A stretch of 57,382 nt of DNA from Prorocentrum cordatum (GCA_963575745.1 CAUYUJ010017815.1:412501-469882); one strand, 5' to 3'. Counted from the stretch's first letter, positions 30,925 through 41,842 are shown. Made by a program: numbers and translations. The notes: generated by a model from the sequence alone, not told the origin.

Positions 30925-32110
30925 GATCCCTATCGGGCCACTAAGCGTGTGAGTGGTGTGACGAACTGATTCGCTGCCGCCATACACGGACGACCCCACT
31001 GGAGCCGCAGTTGGGCATTCCGATAGGGCCACCAAACGGATGGGCAGGGGGTGTGCCGAAATCAGGCGGCGCCGCCCCTCGGACGACCTCATTGGGGCTG
31101 TGGGAGGAGCTCGCCATGGGGCCACGAGGCGGCGCGTGCCGAAATCTTACGACTGACCCCACGATGCCCTTAGGTGTAGCTCAATGTGGCCCACGACATG
31201 TGTGAGGGATGTGGCGAAAGGAGGCGGCGCCGCCATATGAACGGCCTCACTGAGGCCGCAGGTGGGCAGCCCAATGGGGGCAATAGGCGCGTGCGGTGTG
31301 TGCCGAAATGCGGCACCGCGGTCATACGGACGACCTCGATGGGGCCGTAAGGAAGGCTCCCCATGGGGCCTTGCGGGCGACCTCGCTGGAGGCCTTGGGG
31401 CCGTGGGTGGAGCTCCCTTTGGAGCCACAAAGCGTGTGAGAGGTGAGCCGACATTGGATGACCTCGTTGGGGCCGTGGGTAGAGCTTCCTATGGGAGGCC
31501 ACGAAGCGGTGGCGAGACGCGCCGAAATGAGGCGCCGTGGACAGACGACCCCACTAGACCCTTAGTGGAGCATCTGTATGGGGCTGCTAAACGTGTGAGG
31601 GGTGTGTCGGAATGAGGCGGCGCCGCCATACGGCGACCTCGCTAGGGCCGTTGGTGGAGCTGCCCCATGGAGCCACGATCGTTTCAGGCGTGTGCTGACA
31701 CACCATACGGGCGACTTCGTTGGGGCCCTAGGTGGAGCCCCTTATGAGCGGACCACGAAGCGTGCGCGGGGTATTCCGCAATGAGGGCGTGGCGCCGTAC
31801 AGGCGCTCTCACTGGCCCGTGCGCGAAGCTCCCAATGGGGCCGCAGAAGGTGTGCGGGGCGTGCCGAGATGGGTGCGGAGCCGCCATGCGAACCTTGCCA
31901 TTTGGGACCTTCTGCGGAGGTGCCACGAGACGCTTGGAGGGTGTGCCGACATGCCACGCACGTGTGATAGGTGTGCCGACATGGGGGCGGAGTCGCCATG
32001 CGAGCCTTGCTTGAAGGGCGTGCCGAAAAGCCACGCACGTGTGAGGGGTGTGCCGGAACTGTGGCAGCGTCGCCATGCGAACCTTGCCATCGGGGCTTTT
32101 CCCCACAGGC
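30925..32110 (+). repeat. Degenerate 80-90-bp array, same family
   Basis: Units contain GGTGGAGCTCC..ATGGGGCCACGAAGCGTGTGAGGGGTGTGCCGAAATG in parts, more diverged than the array at 25.8-27.5 kb. About 13-14 units. Confidence 0.75.
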
Positions 32111-33640
32111 GAGTTGCTACAGATGGCTTCGAAGTCTGTCGCGAGTGCTCTACGGTGTGATATGTTGCATGCTTGCTGATTCACGATCATTGCACTTGTT
32201 ATGTCTGATTGGTAGTCGCGAGTGCTGGTGAACGTTATGTGTGGCTACATTAGTGTGTTGTGGAACGCACGCGTGTTATTAGGTGTTTGATATGTGTGTT
32301 CGTGGTGCGGTTACATGGTTATGCATGCGAGCGTGCCCTTGTTTTCACACACTGATGCTGCATCATTGATGTAAGATTGTGGTGCGTCGCCTTGGCATAT
32401 GTTGTTGGTGTCTGATTGGACGTGGGTTGTTGGCATATATGCGTGTTGTATGTGTTTGATGTGGTTCTGCTGATGTGCGCGGCCGACGTATGTTTTTGAT
32501 GTATATAGCGCATGTGTGTAATATCGGTACGCACTCTCGGTGTAAGAGCATAACGCTCTTGCTTTATTCCACTGCTGCCTGTTCAAATGATGGGCTGCTG
32601 CTTTTTTCCCGCGTATGGTCTATTGCAAAATTGTGTGTTAGTGGTGTGGGCGTGCGTTCTTGAAGTGCGTTCATAGGTCCCGTGTTTGAATTTTGGTGGT
32701 GGTACATGGGCGTCACCCATGTGGCTGCCGCATGTCATTACTGTGCTGCTAGTATGTGTGGGTGCCTTTGGCGTGCAGTACGAAATCATGTTGTTGTATG
32801 CACTTGACGTAAGTTGCACTTGACGGGTACGCGCTGCTGTCCTTGATGCGTTCCACTTGTGTGTGGTATTTACGGCTGTTCTTGAATATCCCCGCGCCGT
32901 TATTCCATTTATCGGGAGGACCGCTCCACCACTTCCCCATTCAGCTTTCGATCCTCTACGTGTCTGAGAACCGTTTTCCCACTCCACACATGCCCAGTGC
33001 TTCCATTTATCCAGATGACCGTTCTACCACCTAGCCGTACACGGCCAACCTTGCTTGATAAGTGTTCAAGTGTTTGTTGGATCACTACGGCACCAAGCAG
33101 ACATCCTGCTACCGGGGAGCCTCCACTCTGTACAGCCAGTGGATTCCGTTAACAAGAATTCGCTATGATTTTTCGGGGCTTGGTGTCTGTGATTGATACA
33201 TGTCGCATGCTCATGAGTCTTGCCGCTGATGTATGGTTGCTTTGTGTGGTGCTTGTGCATGGCATTGATGTGCGCTACTGACCTCTGTTAGGGTGGCCTG
33301 CTCTAGCTGTCTGTGGGTGGCGTGTCGACGTGACGCCCGGACGGCGCGACGCCGTGACACCTCCGTGGCGCTCGCGGGGCGTGGGGGGCCCGGCGGCCGC
33401 GGTCTCCTTCGGTGAGCGAGGCGGGCCGGGAGGTGTTTCGTTCAAATTTGGCAGCCCCAACTTTCAGGAGCGAAAGAAGGACGTACACGTACATGAATCC
33501 ACGCCGTTTTCGAAAGTTCGCATTGCGCGAATACTCGTATCACGCGGCCGGTCTCGCGGGTCAAGGGGCCGTGTTCATGTACATAGCTGGGCGCGTACGT
33601 CCTTTGTGGGCTCCCTAAACATAGCGAGATGGGGACAGCC
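32111..33640. other. GT-rich unassigned stretch
   Basis: 32160-33260 is enriched in TGTG/TTGATGTG and AT-richer than most of the window. No gene is recognised. Confidence 0.4.
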
Positions 33641-33644
33641 TTGG

Positions 33645-33809
33645 AAAGCGTTGAACCTCAACCTCGAATCTCGATGCGCGGCGCTCCAGGACGGCCGCTA
33701 CTTCTCCGTGAGGGAGGAGAGCGACGTGGAGGACCTGCGCGACCGGCTGCTGCAGAAGGGCGTGACGTTCAGGTACCCCAAGGCATCCGCGTCCGGACGC
33801 GCCGTTTTC
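33645..33809 (+). other. Exon-like island, function unknown
   Basis: Frame reads A-A-L-Q-D-G-R-Y-F-S-V-R-E-E-S-D-V-E-D-L-R then L-L-Q-K-G-V-T-F-R-Y-P. Codons are strongly GC-ending (GTG, CTG, GAC, GAG), and the heptad-like acidic/basic pattern looks like real protein. It runs into a (TCC)n tract at 33828. No family is recognised and no boundaries are proven. A CAG-GT junction (33769-33773) could be a donor site. Confidence 0.45.
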
Positions 33810-33827
33810 CTTCTTTGTCCCCCTTCC

Positions 33828-33965
33828 TCGTGTCCCTCCTCATCTACCTCTACCTCCTCCCCCGCCTCTTCCCGTGATTCTACCTCCTCCTCCTCGTCCT
33901 CGTGCTCCTCCTCTTCCTCCTCCTCCGCCGCCTCCTCCTCCTCCTCCCCCCTTTTCCCTCTCCTC
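33828..33965 (+). repeat. (TCC)n microsatellite
   Basis: Pyrimidine triplets directly after the exon-like island. Confidence 0.9.
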
Positions 33966-34687
33966 TACCACCAGAATGAATGTCGCGAAGCGACGCTCAG
34001 GAGTCCCCCAGTGGCACGGTTGGTGTGACGAGTCGATTTCCAGGAGCTACCTGACCTGACCTCTTCCTCTACTTCTACCTCTACCTGGCTCACACCGTCC
34101 AGGGTACGTGAACCCCATGGCCGGAATAATGTAGGACACTCGAGCGCAATGCACTGTGGATGGTATCCATAAGGCAATGACCTCGACTGGCTCAGGCCGA
34201 AATCATGTGAGTGGCTTTTCCCGCTGCCTTGCGAGCAAAGGAATGGCCGGGTGGCGATGATCAACTTGTACTCGACCCCCGGAATCAGGCTATCGTCGAC
34301 GCCGTGTCGTTCGGGCTTCCGTGCAAAAAAGTTGAAACGGAGGACGGGGAATGGTGCAGAAGGAAGGGCGATATTGCGGAAGAGGAAGAGGAAAGAGGAG
34401 GACAGAGAGAAACAGGAAATGGGGAGAACGACGTGACCATGAGATTTCAGGGGCAACGTTAGCGGGGACGGGCTTATGAGGGGATGCATCGGCCCCCAAA
34501 CGCCGATTCATCGCCGATGGGAGCCCGATGGCCCACCCCGCCAAGAACGGTGCGGTTCCACAATTGGGGGCACATCGCCGATCTACCGGCGATGTATCAC
34601 AGTTTCCAGGTCGATGATTCCCCTCCTGAAGCAGTTTCCCCTTTATCGCTCCCGTCCCGTACATGTAGATTCATTATTTTGCGTTTG
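33966..34687. other. Unassigned
   Basis: 34490-34610 has CATCGCCGAT motifs like those inside fold-back P4. No gene seen. Confidence 0.35.
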
Positions 34688-34830
34688 CGTCTCTCTCTCT
34701 CTCTCTCTCTTTCTCTGCATTTTCTCTCACAGCGCCAAGCGCTGAATGCAGGTCTTGCACATGTATATATACATAAGATGAGAGACATACCTGTTCCCCC
34801 ATGTACATACACGTGCGCGGAAAGTTTGCG
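34688..34830 (+). repeat. CT tract followed by ATGTATATATACATA
   Basis: CTCTCT at 34691-34722, then CACATGTATATATACATA at 34757-34774. Similar order occurs elsewhere in the window. Confidence 0.7.
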
Positions 34831-34940
34831 CCCGCAGGTTGATAGTCTCACGGAGAACGAGATCCTCGAGGACCCCTCTGCCTCCGCTGTCCTTCTATGA
34901 TCACATCCCCCCTGCTCTCTCCGCCTGGCCACCTCTTCCC

Positions 34941-35093
34941 TCAGGAGGGGAAAAAAACACAGACACAATTATTTGTCGATTCCCAGAACATAAGGGAAAA
35001 TATGGGAAGTGGGGGGACGACAGAAACCCAGAAAATAGGGGAACAATGTTTTATTTGTGTGTGTATTTATTTGTGTGTCCCAGGGCCCCTTCA
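34941..35093 (+). mobile_element. Element E copy 1
   Basis: Starts TCAGGAGGGGAAAAAAACAC and ends GGGCCCCTTCA. The interior has AAAATATGGGAAGTGGGGGG and a TTTATTTGTGTGTATTTATT block. 153 bp. No clear flanking duplication. Confidence 0.85.
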
Positions 35094-35583
35094 TTCTCGT
35101 GCCCCCTCCCCGTCCTGGGTCTCTGAAGGCGCGGCGTCCGACTCACCTGGGCAGTGCGGCCGTCCCCACGCCCCGCCGGAGCAAGCATCGCAGCACGCGC
35201 GCGGGCCGTCGTGTCGGTCGTCCCCCACTCACCCCCCCCCTCCTCCCCTCCTCCCCTCCCTGTCTCCCTCCCTCCCTCCCTCCCTCCCTCCTCTTCTCTC
35301 TCCCTGTCTCTCCCTCTCTCTCTTTCTCTCACTCCCCATGCTGCGTTTGCTTGCGCTGCGTCGAGGCCAGCTCTCCGCTCGCCCGCACGCAGCGGACGCC
35401 GTCTGCCCTCTCTCCGCCGCCTCGTCGGCGCCGTGGTATGTCTCGCAATCCTTCGAGCAGTGATACTGGGCTCACCGTCGTCGTGGTGGTCGTCCTCCTC
35501 CTCTCACTCCTCCTGCCCCCCTACGGGGACCTCGGGAGATATCCGGAGACTTCCTGGGACCTCCGAACCGCCCCATCCACGGT
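35094..35583. other. Unassigned, CT-rich
   Basis: 35215-35335 is C/T-rich. No gene seen. Confidence 0.4.
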
Positions 35584-35751
35584 CACCGCCCACCAAACCA
35601 CCCCAACCCAACCCGAAGGTCCCGATTTGCCCTCCATTTCCAGTGGGGGGGGGGGTCGGGGAACATCGGAAAAACACATATGAAGCCCGTACCCCCGCCA
35701 ACCCGAAATTCGGGTCTTCGGGTTGGGTTGGGGTGGTCTGGTAGGTAGTCA
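35584..35751. mobile_element. Element F copy 1 (168-bp TIR element)
   Basis: Terminal inverted repeats of about 35 bases: ACCACCCCAACCCAACCCGA at the left and its complement in the last 35 bases. The interior has a run of G (35645-35654) and ACCCGAAATTCGGGT near 35701. The second copy (44594-44761) has the same length. Confidence 0.85.
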
Positions 35752-35930
35752 CAAGGCCCTCTTGCCATCGAGATGCTGGACTGAGGCCTGCCCCATCCCG
35801 CCCCATTCGTTTCTCCGTGCCGTTTCGGTGTCGCTCGGGCCGAGGCTCGGCGTGGGGCGGGGGGGGGCTCTAATGCCCCGGCGGAGGCACAGCAGGAGCG
35901 CGGCAGACTGGTAGGCAGGCCAAGGCTTGG

Positions 35931-36053
35931 CATCGCTCGGACGTGCGCATGTTTCCTCCGGCGAGGACCCTCGAGGAGCATCCCTGATCATGTGGCGAAG
36001 AAGCCACGCACGAAACCGAAAAAAAACACAGGGAATGGCCGTCCGAGCGATGG
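35931..36053. mobile_element. Element K, copy 2 (TIR element, 123 bp)
   Basis: Starts CATCGCTCGGACGTGCGCA and ends CGTCCGAGCGATGG. The interior shares GAGCATC and CACGCACGA with copy 1 at 13034. Confidence 0.7.
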
Positions 36054-37530
36054 CGAGAAGGTGGACTGCCACGAGACGCCCATGGGGAGCCATGCAGATC
36101 ACCGATGATCAGCAGGGCACCGACGTTGCTGCATGCCGGCCAGGGACAGGCTGGCACTCGGAACTTTGCCGGTCTGCCCCGAGCTCCAGCTGTCGGGGGT
36201 GGACAGAACCCCCAACAGCGACACGCCGATTCGTGAATTGTCCGTTTTCGGTTCTCGAGAGGGCGCCGTGGCCGTTATTTTCCAGGCTTGCGTCCGCCAG
36301 GTTTGGGCCTCAGGTCGTTTTCACTAAACCACGTCTTACTGAAGGGGGGTCTGTCCATCCCCGAAGATGTCTGCTCCGAGACTTGGTTCCATGCTGTCAC
36401 GATTACTGAAGCCCTAGGCTTGCTCCTGGAGGGGGAACCTTCAGTGCAAGGGGTTGTGGCGAAGGGTGGTCGACTAGATGGGGGTGTCCATGTCGTCTGC
36501 AGCACTCTGCATCATTGACGAGGGAACCCAATTCTCATACATACGGCCTCAAGACCGAAAAACTAGATGCGCCATCATAGATACCAGAAGTGGGTGCATC
36601 GCCATTGCGCCGCTTGCCAGCAATAACAACAGATACGCGAGGACAGAAAGCGTTTATGTGGACGTGCCTTTTTGCATAACAGTGCACGTATGGCTAAATT
36701 GTATGATGACTGATTCGACGAGGTCGCAGTTCTCAACGCACTGGCTGGGTGAGTGTCATGTTGCCTTCTGTAGTACTGGCTTGGGCGTGGCCGCTTGCTG
36801 TGAACGCAGGCGGTGGCGGTTGAGCTACAGCCTTGGTGGTGGCCGCTCACCGTGTCTCGCTCAACCGTGACATATACGTTAATCGCGAGGCGGTGGCGGT
36901 TGAGCTTTGGATATTCTTAGCCTTCGAGTGCAATCGTACGCGAGGTGCTCCAGCCCAGCGAGTCGGATTGACGCACGCGACCACGACGTGAATTCACTGC
37001 TCCTGACATTTGGGCACAGAGTCGCACCCCCATCCCCACCTGCCGCCCCCACTTCTCTCGTCTGATGCTGATCAGGAGAGTTTCGAAATCAGTCTGTGGG
37101 ATTTTTCAGAAAGGCGTTGCACAACATAACCCCCCCCCCCCACTTGCCCTCTTCCTCATGGAAGGTTGGCTAGGTGGGGGATGCTCTCTAGCTTTCCGCT
37201 GCCACATGCAGCGGGAGCCTCAATCGGATATAGGATCTATTTGAGGAGGTTGGAATGGTCACTTCACAAAGAGGCGGTGTCTGCGGGCACTTTCCTTTTG
37301 AGCATTGGTTCCTCGTAATGTTGTTGATGTTTCGCCCAGCTGGGAGTACTGGCATTCAGAGCTGAAGTGGTTCATATCCGTAAGGGCTTCGCCCCCTGCC
37401 GCCGGCCCCCTCTCTCGGAGAATGGGCCATGGAAGAGCTAAGTCATGAGGTCTTGGCGCTGTCATGAAGCAGTATCGAAACTTCATGCGAAGCCGATTCG
37501 CAATCAGCAAAACCAACTGATCACAAGAGG
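36054..37530. other. Unassigned
   Basis: GAGGCGGTGGCGGTTGAGCT-like sequence occurs at about 36808 and 36890. At 37379, CGTAAGGGCTTCGCCCCCTG repeats 14769. No coding signal is recognised. Confidence 0.35.
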
Positions 37531-37652
37531 GGTTACCACACCTGGCGATTGGTAAGACGTGTATGGTTTACGGGCTTGGTTACCACACCTTGCGATTAAA
37601 GGGCCGAGGGAGTTCTCGCAGTTTGGGTTACCACGCCTTGCGATGGATGTGC
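37531..37652 (+). repeat. Three 47-48-bp units of GGTTACCACNCCTTGCGAT
   Basis: Starts at 37531, 37578 and 37626, directly before the 73-bp array. Confidence 0.75.
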
Positions 37653-38228
37653 GTGAAGGGTGGCACCGAATTTCAGAAATGTGGCAAATCCCCTGTGTTT
37701 TTGGACCCTGACCCCGCGGATCTGCGTGAGGGGTGGCACCGAATTTCAGAAATGTGGCAAATCCCTTGTGTTTTTGGACCCTGACCCCGCGGATCTGCGT
37801 GAGGGGTGGCACCGAATTTCAGAAATGTGGCAAATCCCATGTGTTTTTGGACCCTGACCCCGCGGATCTGCGTGAGGGGTGGCACCGAATTTCGATGGGT
37901 GAAGAGTGTTTTTGGACCCTGACCCCGCGGATCTGCGTGAGGGGTGGCACCGAATTTCAGAAATGTGGCAAATCCCATGTGTTTTTGGACCCTGACCCCG
38001 CGGATCTGCGTGAGGGGTGGCACCGAATTTCAGAAATGTGGCAAATCCCATGTGTTTTTGGACCCTGACCCCGCGGATCTGCGTGAGGGGTGGCACCGAA
38101 TTTCAGAAATGTGGCAAATCCCCTGTGTTTTTGGACCCTGACCCCGCGGATCTGCGTGAGGGGTGGCACCGAATTTCAGAAATGTGGCAAATCCCATGTG
38201 TTGTTGGACCCTGACCCCGCGGATCTGC
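37653..38228 (+). repeat. 73-bp tandem array, 8 units
   Basis: Unit starts (GTGAG/GTGAA) at 37653, 37726, 37799, 37872, 37937, 38010, 38083 and 38156. Seven units are 73 bases. The fourth (37872-37936) is 65 bases and has GATGGGTGAAGAG in place of the usual middle. Units are otherwise almost identical, so the array is young. Frames of about 110 codons on both strands come from the repeat. Confidence 0.95.
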
Positions 38229-39111
38229 GTGAGGGGTGTCGATTTCGAGCCCCCCCAGCAATTCAGACAACGCGCCCAGGGGGTGCTAAAAATCTGGATT
38301 GGGGCTCCCTCGCGCGGTCAATCAACTAGTTACAGTAACCAGCAATAAGCAGAACTGTAACACTGGAAACTACAAACTACAACTGGTACAGGAAACTGCG
38401 AATCCCGCTCCTCGCAGCCTGGTGGCCCCACAAGGGGGCCGGCGGATTTTGAGGTGATGGGAGTTAGGCTTACACTTCTTGCTGGGGTGTGATTCGTGGG
38501 AGAGGGTATGCAGCCGCCAGACTTCCAGCGAGTGGGATCCGCGAACGAACCTCGTGCCGCTTGTCTGCGTTCCGCTCGGATGTTCCTTGCTTGCCTCATT
38601 ACAGGAACTCGGGAAGAGGCCCGACTCGGGAAGAGGTCTGGCCCAGGGAAAGGGTTTGCGGAATCTCTTGCTCTGTGCTTGAGATCAAAGCATGCGGTGC
38701 TTGCTCCCGAAAGGAGAACCCTGGATCTGATTCAATGCGAAGGGCCGAGGCGGGTATTAACATGATCCCGAAGTGGGATGCGATATCACCAGCCCCAGTA
38801 AGAAGTGCGTGAGCGGTTATGCAGCAGGCAGCGTCGCCAACAGAGAGGCGGGAATTGAACTTGTTCTATGTGTTTTCGTTGCTGGTGCTCCTCACCTCGT
38901 ACTTCACCCTTGGCACCATCGCCTGAGGGCACTCTTGAGTCGGGAGTTGTGCCGATCCTCCTGCGCTAACTGTAACAGAGTCCTGGTGCTGATTTCAAGA
39001 GTATAACGCGTGCCCACGTCCCGTGGTACGGCTGAACTTGTACCACTCCGCGTTTCATCTCCCGCATTCCGCTTGTCTATCCTTCCCCCCCCGCTCCCGC
39101 ATCCTCCGCCA
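38229..39111. other. Unassigned
   Basis: 38602-38640 has CTCGGGAAGAGG twice. The end is C-rich. No gene is recognised. Confidence 0.35.
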
Positions 39112-39240
39112 ACCGAGGAGACCGAAAAGAAAGAGTTCACATCCGAGGGCCCAGTCGCCGGCGGCGTGCTGGCGGCATTGGCGATCGGCATCGCGGACTC
39201 CGCGCTGGAGATAGGCGCCCTCTCCCTCGTCTTGCTCCAG
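39112..39240 (+). other. Exon-like island, possible membrane segment
   Basis: Reads T-E-E-T-E-K-K-E-F-T-S-E-G-P then V-A-G-G-V-L-A-A-L-A-I-G-I-A-D-S, followed by A-L-E-I-G-A-L-S-L-V-L-L. Codons are GC-ending. The second part is hydrophobic and could be a transmembrane helix. It is preceded by a pyrimidine-rich stretch and followed by a purine tract. No family is recognised and splice sites are unproven. Confidence 0.4.
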
Positions 39241-39395
39241 AGAGGGGGAGGAGGGGAGGGAGAGAGGACGAGGACGACGAGGAGAGAGAACGGACGAGGG
39301 GGGGAGGATGGAGAGAGGAGCGACGAGGCCGAGGGAGGGAGGACGGACGAGGAGGGAGGAGCAGGGAGGGAGCGAGGGAGGGAGGGAAGGGAGGC
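39241..39395 (+). repeat. GA-rich purine tract
   Basis: GGGAGGA/GACGAGG repeats on the + strand. Confidence 0.8.
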
Positions 39396-39520
39396 GGAGG
39401 CCCTGCCTCTGTCAGCCTCCTCCCCCCCCCTCTCCTCCGCCGCCCCCTTGCCGCTGGCGGGCGGCACAGAGCGGTGCACCCGTCTCTTCCGCCCTGCGGC
39501 TCTCGGCCCGCTCTCTCCTC

Positions 39521-39682
39521 TCAGGAGGGGAAAAAACACACAGACACAATTCATCGGCGATCCCCAGAAAATATGGGAAAATATGGGAAGTGGGGGGGAA
39601 GACAAACACCCAGAAAATATGAGAAAATATGGGGGATTATTTTATTTGTGTGTATTTATTTGTGTGTCCTGGGGCCCCTTCA
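39521..39682 (+). mobile_element. Element E copy 2
   Basis: Starts TCAGGAGGGGAAAAAACACA and ends GGGGCCCCTTCA. TCCTC lies on both sides (a possible 5-bp duplication). Confidence 0.85.
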
Positions 39683-39719
39683 TCCTCCCCGCCCCTCCAC
39701 CGACCCCTCCCTCGAGCCA

Positions 39720-39889
39720 GGCTTGAGGCGGGCCTGTCCCTCTACAGGAGGAATATTCAGAGATCGTCACAACATAGTCTGGGGACGACTTTAAAATTAT
39801 TGTTTGGGGGCAATCTGTGAATCTGTTCTGACTATTTTTGATTGTTCGTCCAAAATGAGCCTGTAGGGGGACGTGCCCGACCTGAAGCC
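39720..39889. mobile_element. Element G, complete copy (170 bp, TIR)
   Basis: The left end GGCTTGAGGCGGGCCTGTCC and the reverse complement of the right end (39860-39889) match at about 25 of 30 positions. The interior is AT-rich. Partial relatives end at 4120 and 41412. It lies 37 bp after element E copy 2. Confidence 0.75.
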
Positions 39890-40032
39890 AGGCCCTGTCT
39901 GCAACAGCAGCGGCCACCCTGCCGTGGCGGGCGCAGGGTGGCCTCGACGGAGCCTCCAAAGCCCTCAGGGGAGGACACACTCGGGCTGCAGGGAGGAGCG
40001 GAGGGATGAGGCTCGAGGGATGGGCTGGAGCG

Positions 40033-40330
40033 GGGGAGGGGACGAGGAGACGAGGAGGATGGAGGAGGATGGAGGCGGAGGAGGATGGAGGAGGAGGATG
40101 GAGGATGGAGGAGGAGGAGGAGGAGGAGGAGGAGAGGAGGAGGAGGAGGAGGGAGGAGGAGGAGGAGGAGGAGGAGGAGGAGGAGGAGGGAGGATGGAAG
40201 ATGGAGGAGGAGGAGGAGGAGGAGGAGGAGGAGGAGGAGGAGGATGGAAGATGGAGGAGGAGGAGGAGGAGGAGGAGGAGGAGGAGGAGGAGGAGGAGGA
40301 GGAGGAGGAGGATGGAGGAGGAGGACGGGA
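40033..40330 (+). repeat. (GGA)n with GGATGGA interruptions
   Basis: About 300 bases of + strand purine triplets. Confidence 0.95.
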
Positions 40331-40479
40331 GCGGAGGAGGGGCGCCGCGTGTCCGCCCGTCTCGTGTCCTGCGAGCCGCGGGGGCCCGGCACCGCTGCAG
40401 ATCGCTCGGCGGCCGCTCCCCTCGGCGAGAGGCGTCGGCTGCGAGCCAGGGCCGCCTGCCAGGAGGAAGCAGAGGAGAG

Positions 40480-40645
40480 TCAGGAGGGGAAAAAAAAAAC
40501 ACAGACACAATTAATCGTCGATTCCCCCAGAAAATATGCGAAAATATGGGAAGTGGGGGGGAAGACAAAAAAACAGAGAATATGGGAAAGTACGGGGAAA
40601 ATGTTTACTTGTGTGTATTTATTTGTGTGTCCTGGGGCCCCTTCA
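40480..40645 (+). mobile_element. Element E copy 3
   Basis: Starts TCAGGAGGGG and ends GGGGCCCCTTCA, 166 bp. AGAGGAG-like sequence lies on both sides. Confidence 0.85.
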
Positions 40646-40668
40646 GAGAGGAGGAGTCGACGAGACGG

Positions 40669-40829
40669 AAGAGTGACCGTTCGCCAGAGTGACCCTTGGT
40701 GCGGGCCCACCGGGTGCCCCGATCGCCGAACGCGAGGCGGCGGAGGCGTCTTGCGCGCTTGCTCTTGGCCCCCCCCGCGGCCCCCCAAAAGCCGCGCACC
40801 AAAGGTCACTCTTAGCCAGGGTCGCTCTT
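40669..40829. mobile_element. Element H copy 1 (161 bp, TIR)
   Basis: The left end AAGAGTGACCGTTCGCCAGA and the reverse complement of 40794-40829 (AAGAGCGACCCTGG...) match over about 36 bases. It lies 23 bp after element E copy 3. Confidence 0.7.
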
Positions 40830-40902
40830 GCGCGCAGCCGAAGGAGGACGGGGAGGATCGGAGAAGAATAACAAAAATATTTGAGCAGAATTTTCAGAGC
40901 TC

Positions 40903-41018
40903 CGCGAGGATTCCTTGGGTCAGCGCTGGGGCCCCCCTGGCGGCGCCTCCAGCGCCGCCCCTGGCGCGCTCCGCGCGCCAGGGAGAGAAGTCCAGCGCAG
41001 ATCCAAGAAATTCGTGCG
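40903..41018. mobile_element. Element J (116 bp, TIR)
   Basis: CGCGAGGATTCCTTGGGTCA at the left is inverted at 40992-41018 with about 21 of 27 matches. The interior holds GC hairpins, including GGCGCGCTCCGCGCGCC. A related block with the same hairpin lies at 53490-53585. Confidence 0.65.
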
Positions 41019-41412
41019 TACCGTCGAAGCGTCATGTTTATGCAGTTTTTCTTCCTCCAGGGGAGGAGCGAAGAGTGGGCAAGGGTGTGGGAGGTGTGGG
41101 GGAGGAGGTGGGGGGGAGAGGAGGCAGGATTGGGGGGTGTGATGCGAGGGCTCCGAGGGCCAATCAGTGGCCTGTCTGTGGGACGACTGTCTCCCGTGCG
41201 ACCGCGGTGGCCAGCGATGCGCAATGAGACAGCTCGGAGCCGATTGGTGGCTACTTCCTCTTACGATCTGGTCACCACGCAGCGAAAAATGAAAAATAGT
41301 GAAACAATTCACCCACGTAGTCAAACATAACAGAAAATCGTCTCCATACTATTATTCGACTTTTTTGAGCATTCCTTCTGTAGAGGGACAAGCCCGACTT
41401 AAGACTAGACGT

Positions 41413-41559
41413 AAGAGTGACCTTTCGCCGGAGTGACCGTTGACACGGGCCCAATGGGGTCTCCCGCTCTTCGAGCGCGAAGCCGCTAGCAGCGGCCCGC
41501 GCGCCCAGGCTTGGCCACCCCGCGTCCTCCGTTTAGCTGCGCACCAGAGATCACTCTTA
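41413..41559. mobile_element. Element H copy 2
   Basis: Left end AAGAGTGACCTTTCGCCGGA; right end TCACTCTTA. It matches copy 1 at both ends but is more diverged. A G-type end (41378-41412) abuts it. Confidence 0.6.
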
Positions 41560-41842
41560 TCTACTACCCTCGTCAAAATTAACCTCAACAGTTGCTGGCA
41601 CGTCATTTCGATTTCGGCGCGCCCCTCAATGTCGACACGCCGCCCCTTCAATGTCGGGGCGAGGGCAAAGATAGTCTGACCGAAGTTGACTCGAAAGTTT
41701 GACGTCGACCGACATTGGAGGGGCGGCGCATGCAAGTACCCCGCACTCATCGATACTCGGCCCCAGATCTTCCGACAAGCAGTTCAAGCCACGTCAGACA
41801 TTCTTGAGGTTAATTCTGACGAGGGCTGTAGGGCCACTCTCG
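41552..41842. mobile_element. Element I (about 290 bp, inverted ends)
   Basis: CCCTCGTCAAAATTAACCTC at about 41567 is inverted at about 41809-41828 (GAGGTTAATTCTGACGAGGG). A second inverted pair lies inside (CGCCGCCCCTTCAATGTCGG, 41640 and 41714). Confidence 0.65.

Noticed and set aside
32530-32600. Possible tRNA (GTTCAAAT with nearby stem)
   Set aside because: No A box, no acceptor stem and no cloverleaf could be drawn.
36478-36870. 130-codon open frame with several cysteines
   Set aside because: No recognisable motif, start context or codon bias; left as unassigned.
37653-38228. CRISPR-like array
   Set aside because: Units are contiguous with no variable spacers, and the genome is eukaryotic in character.
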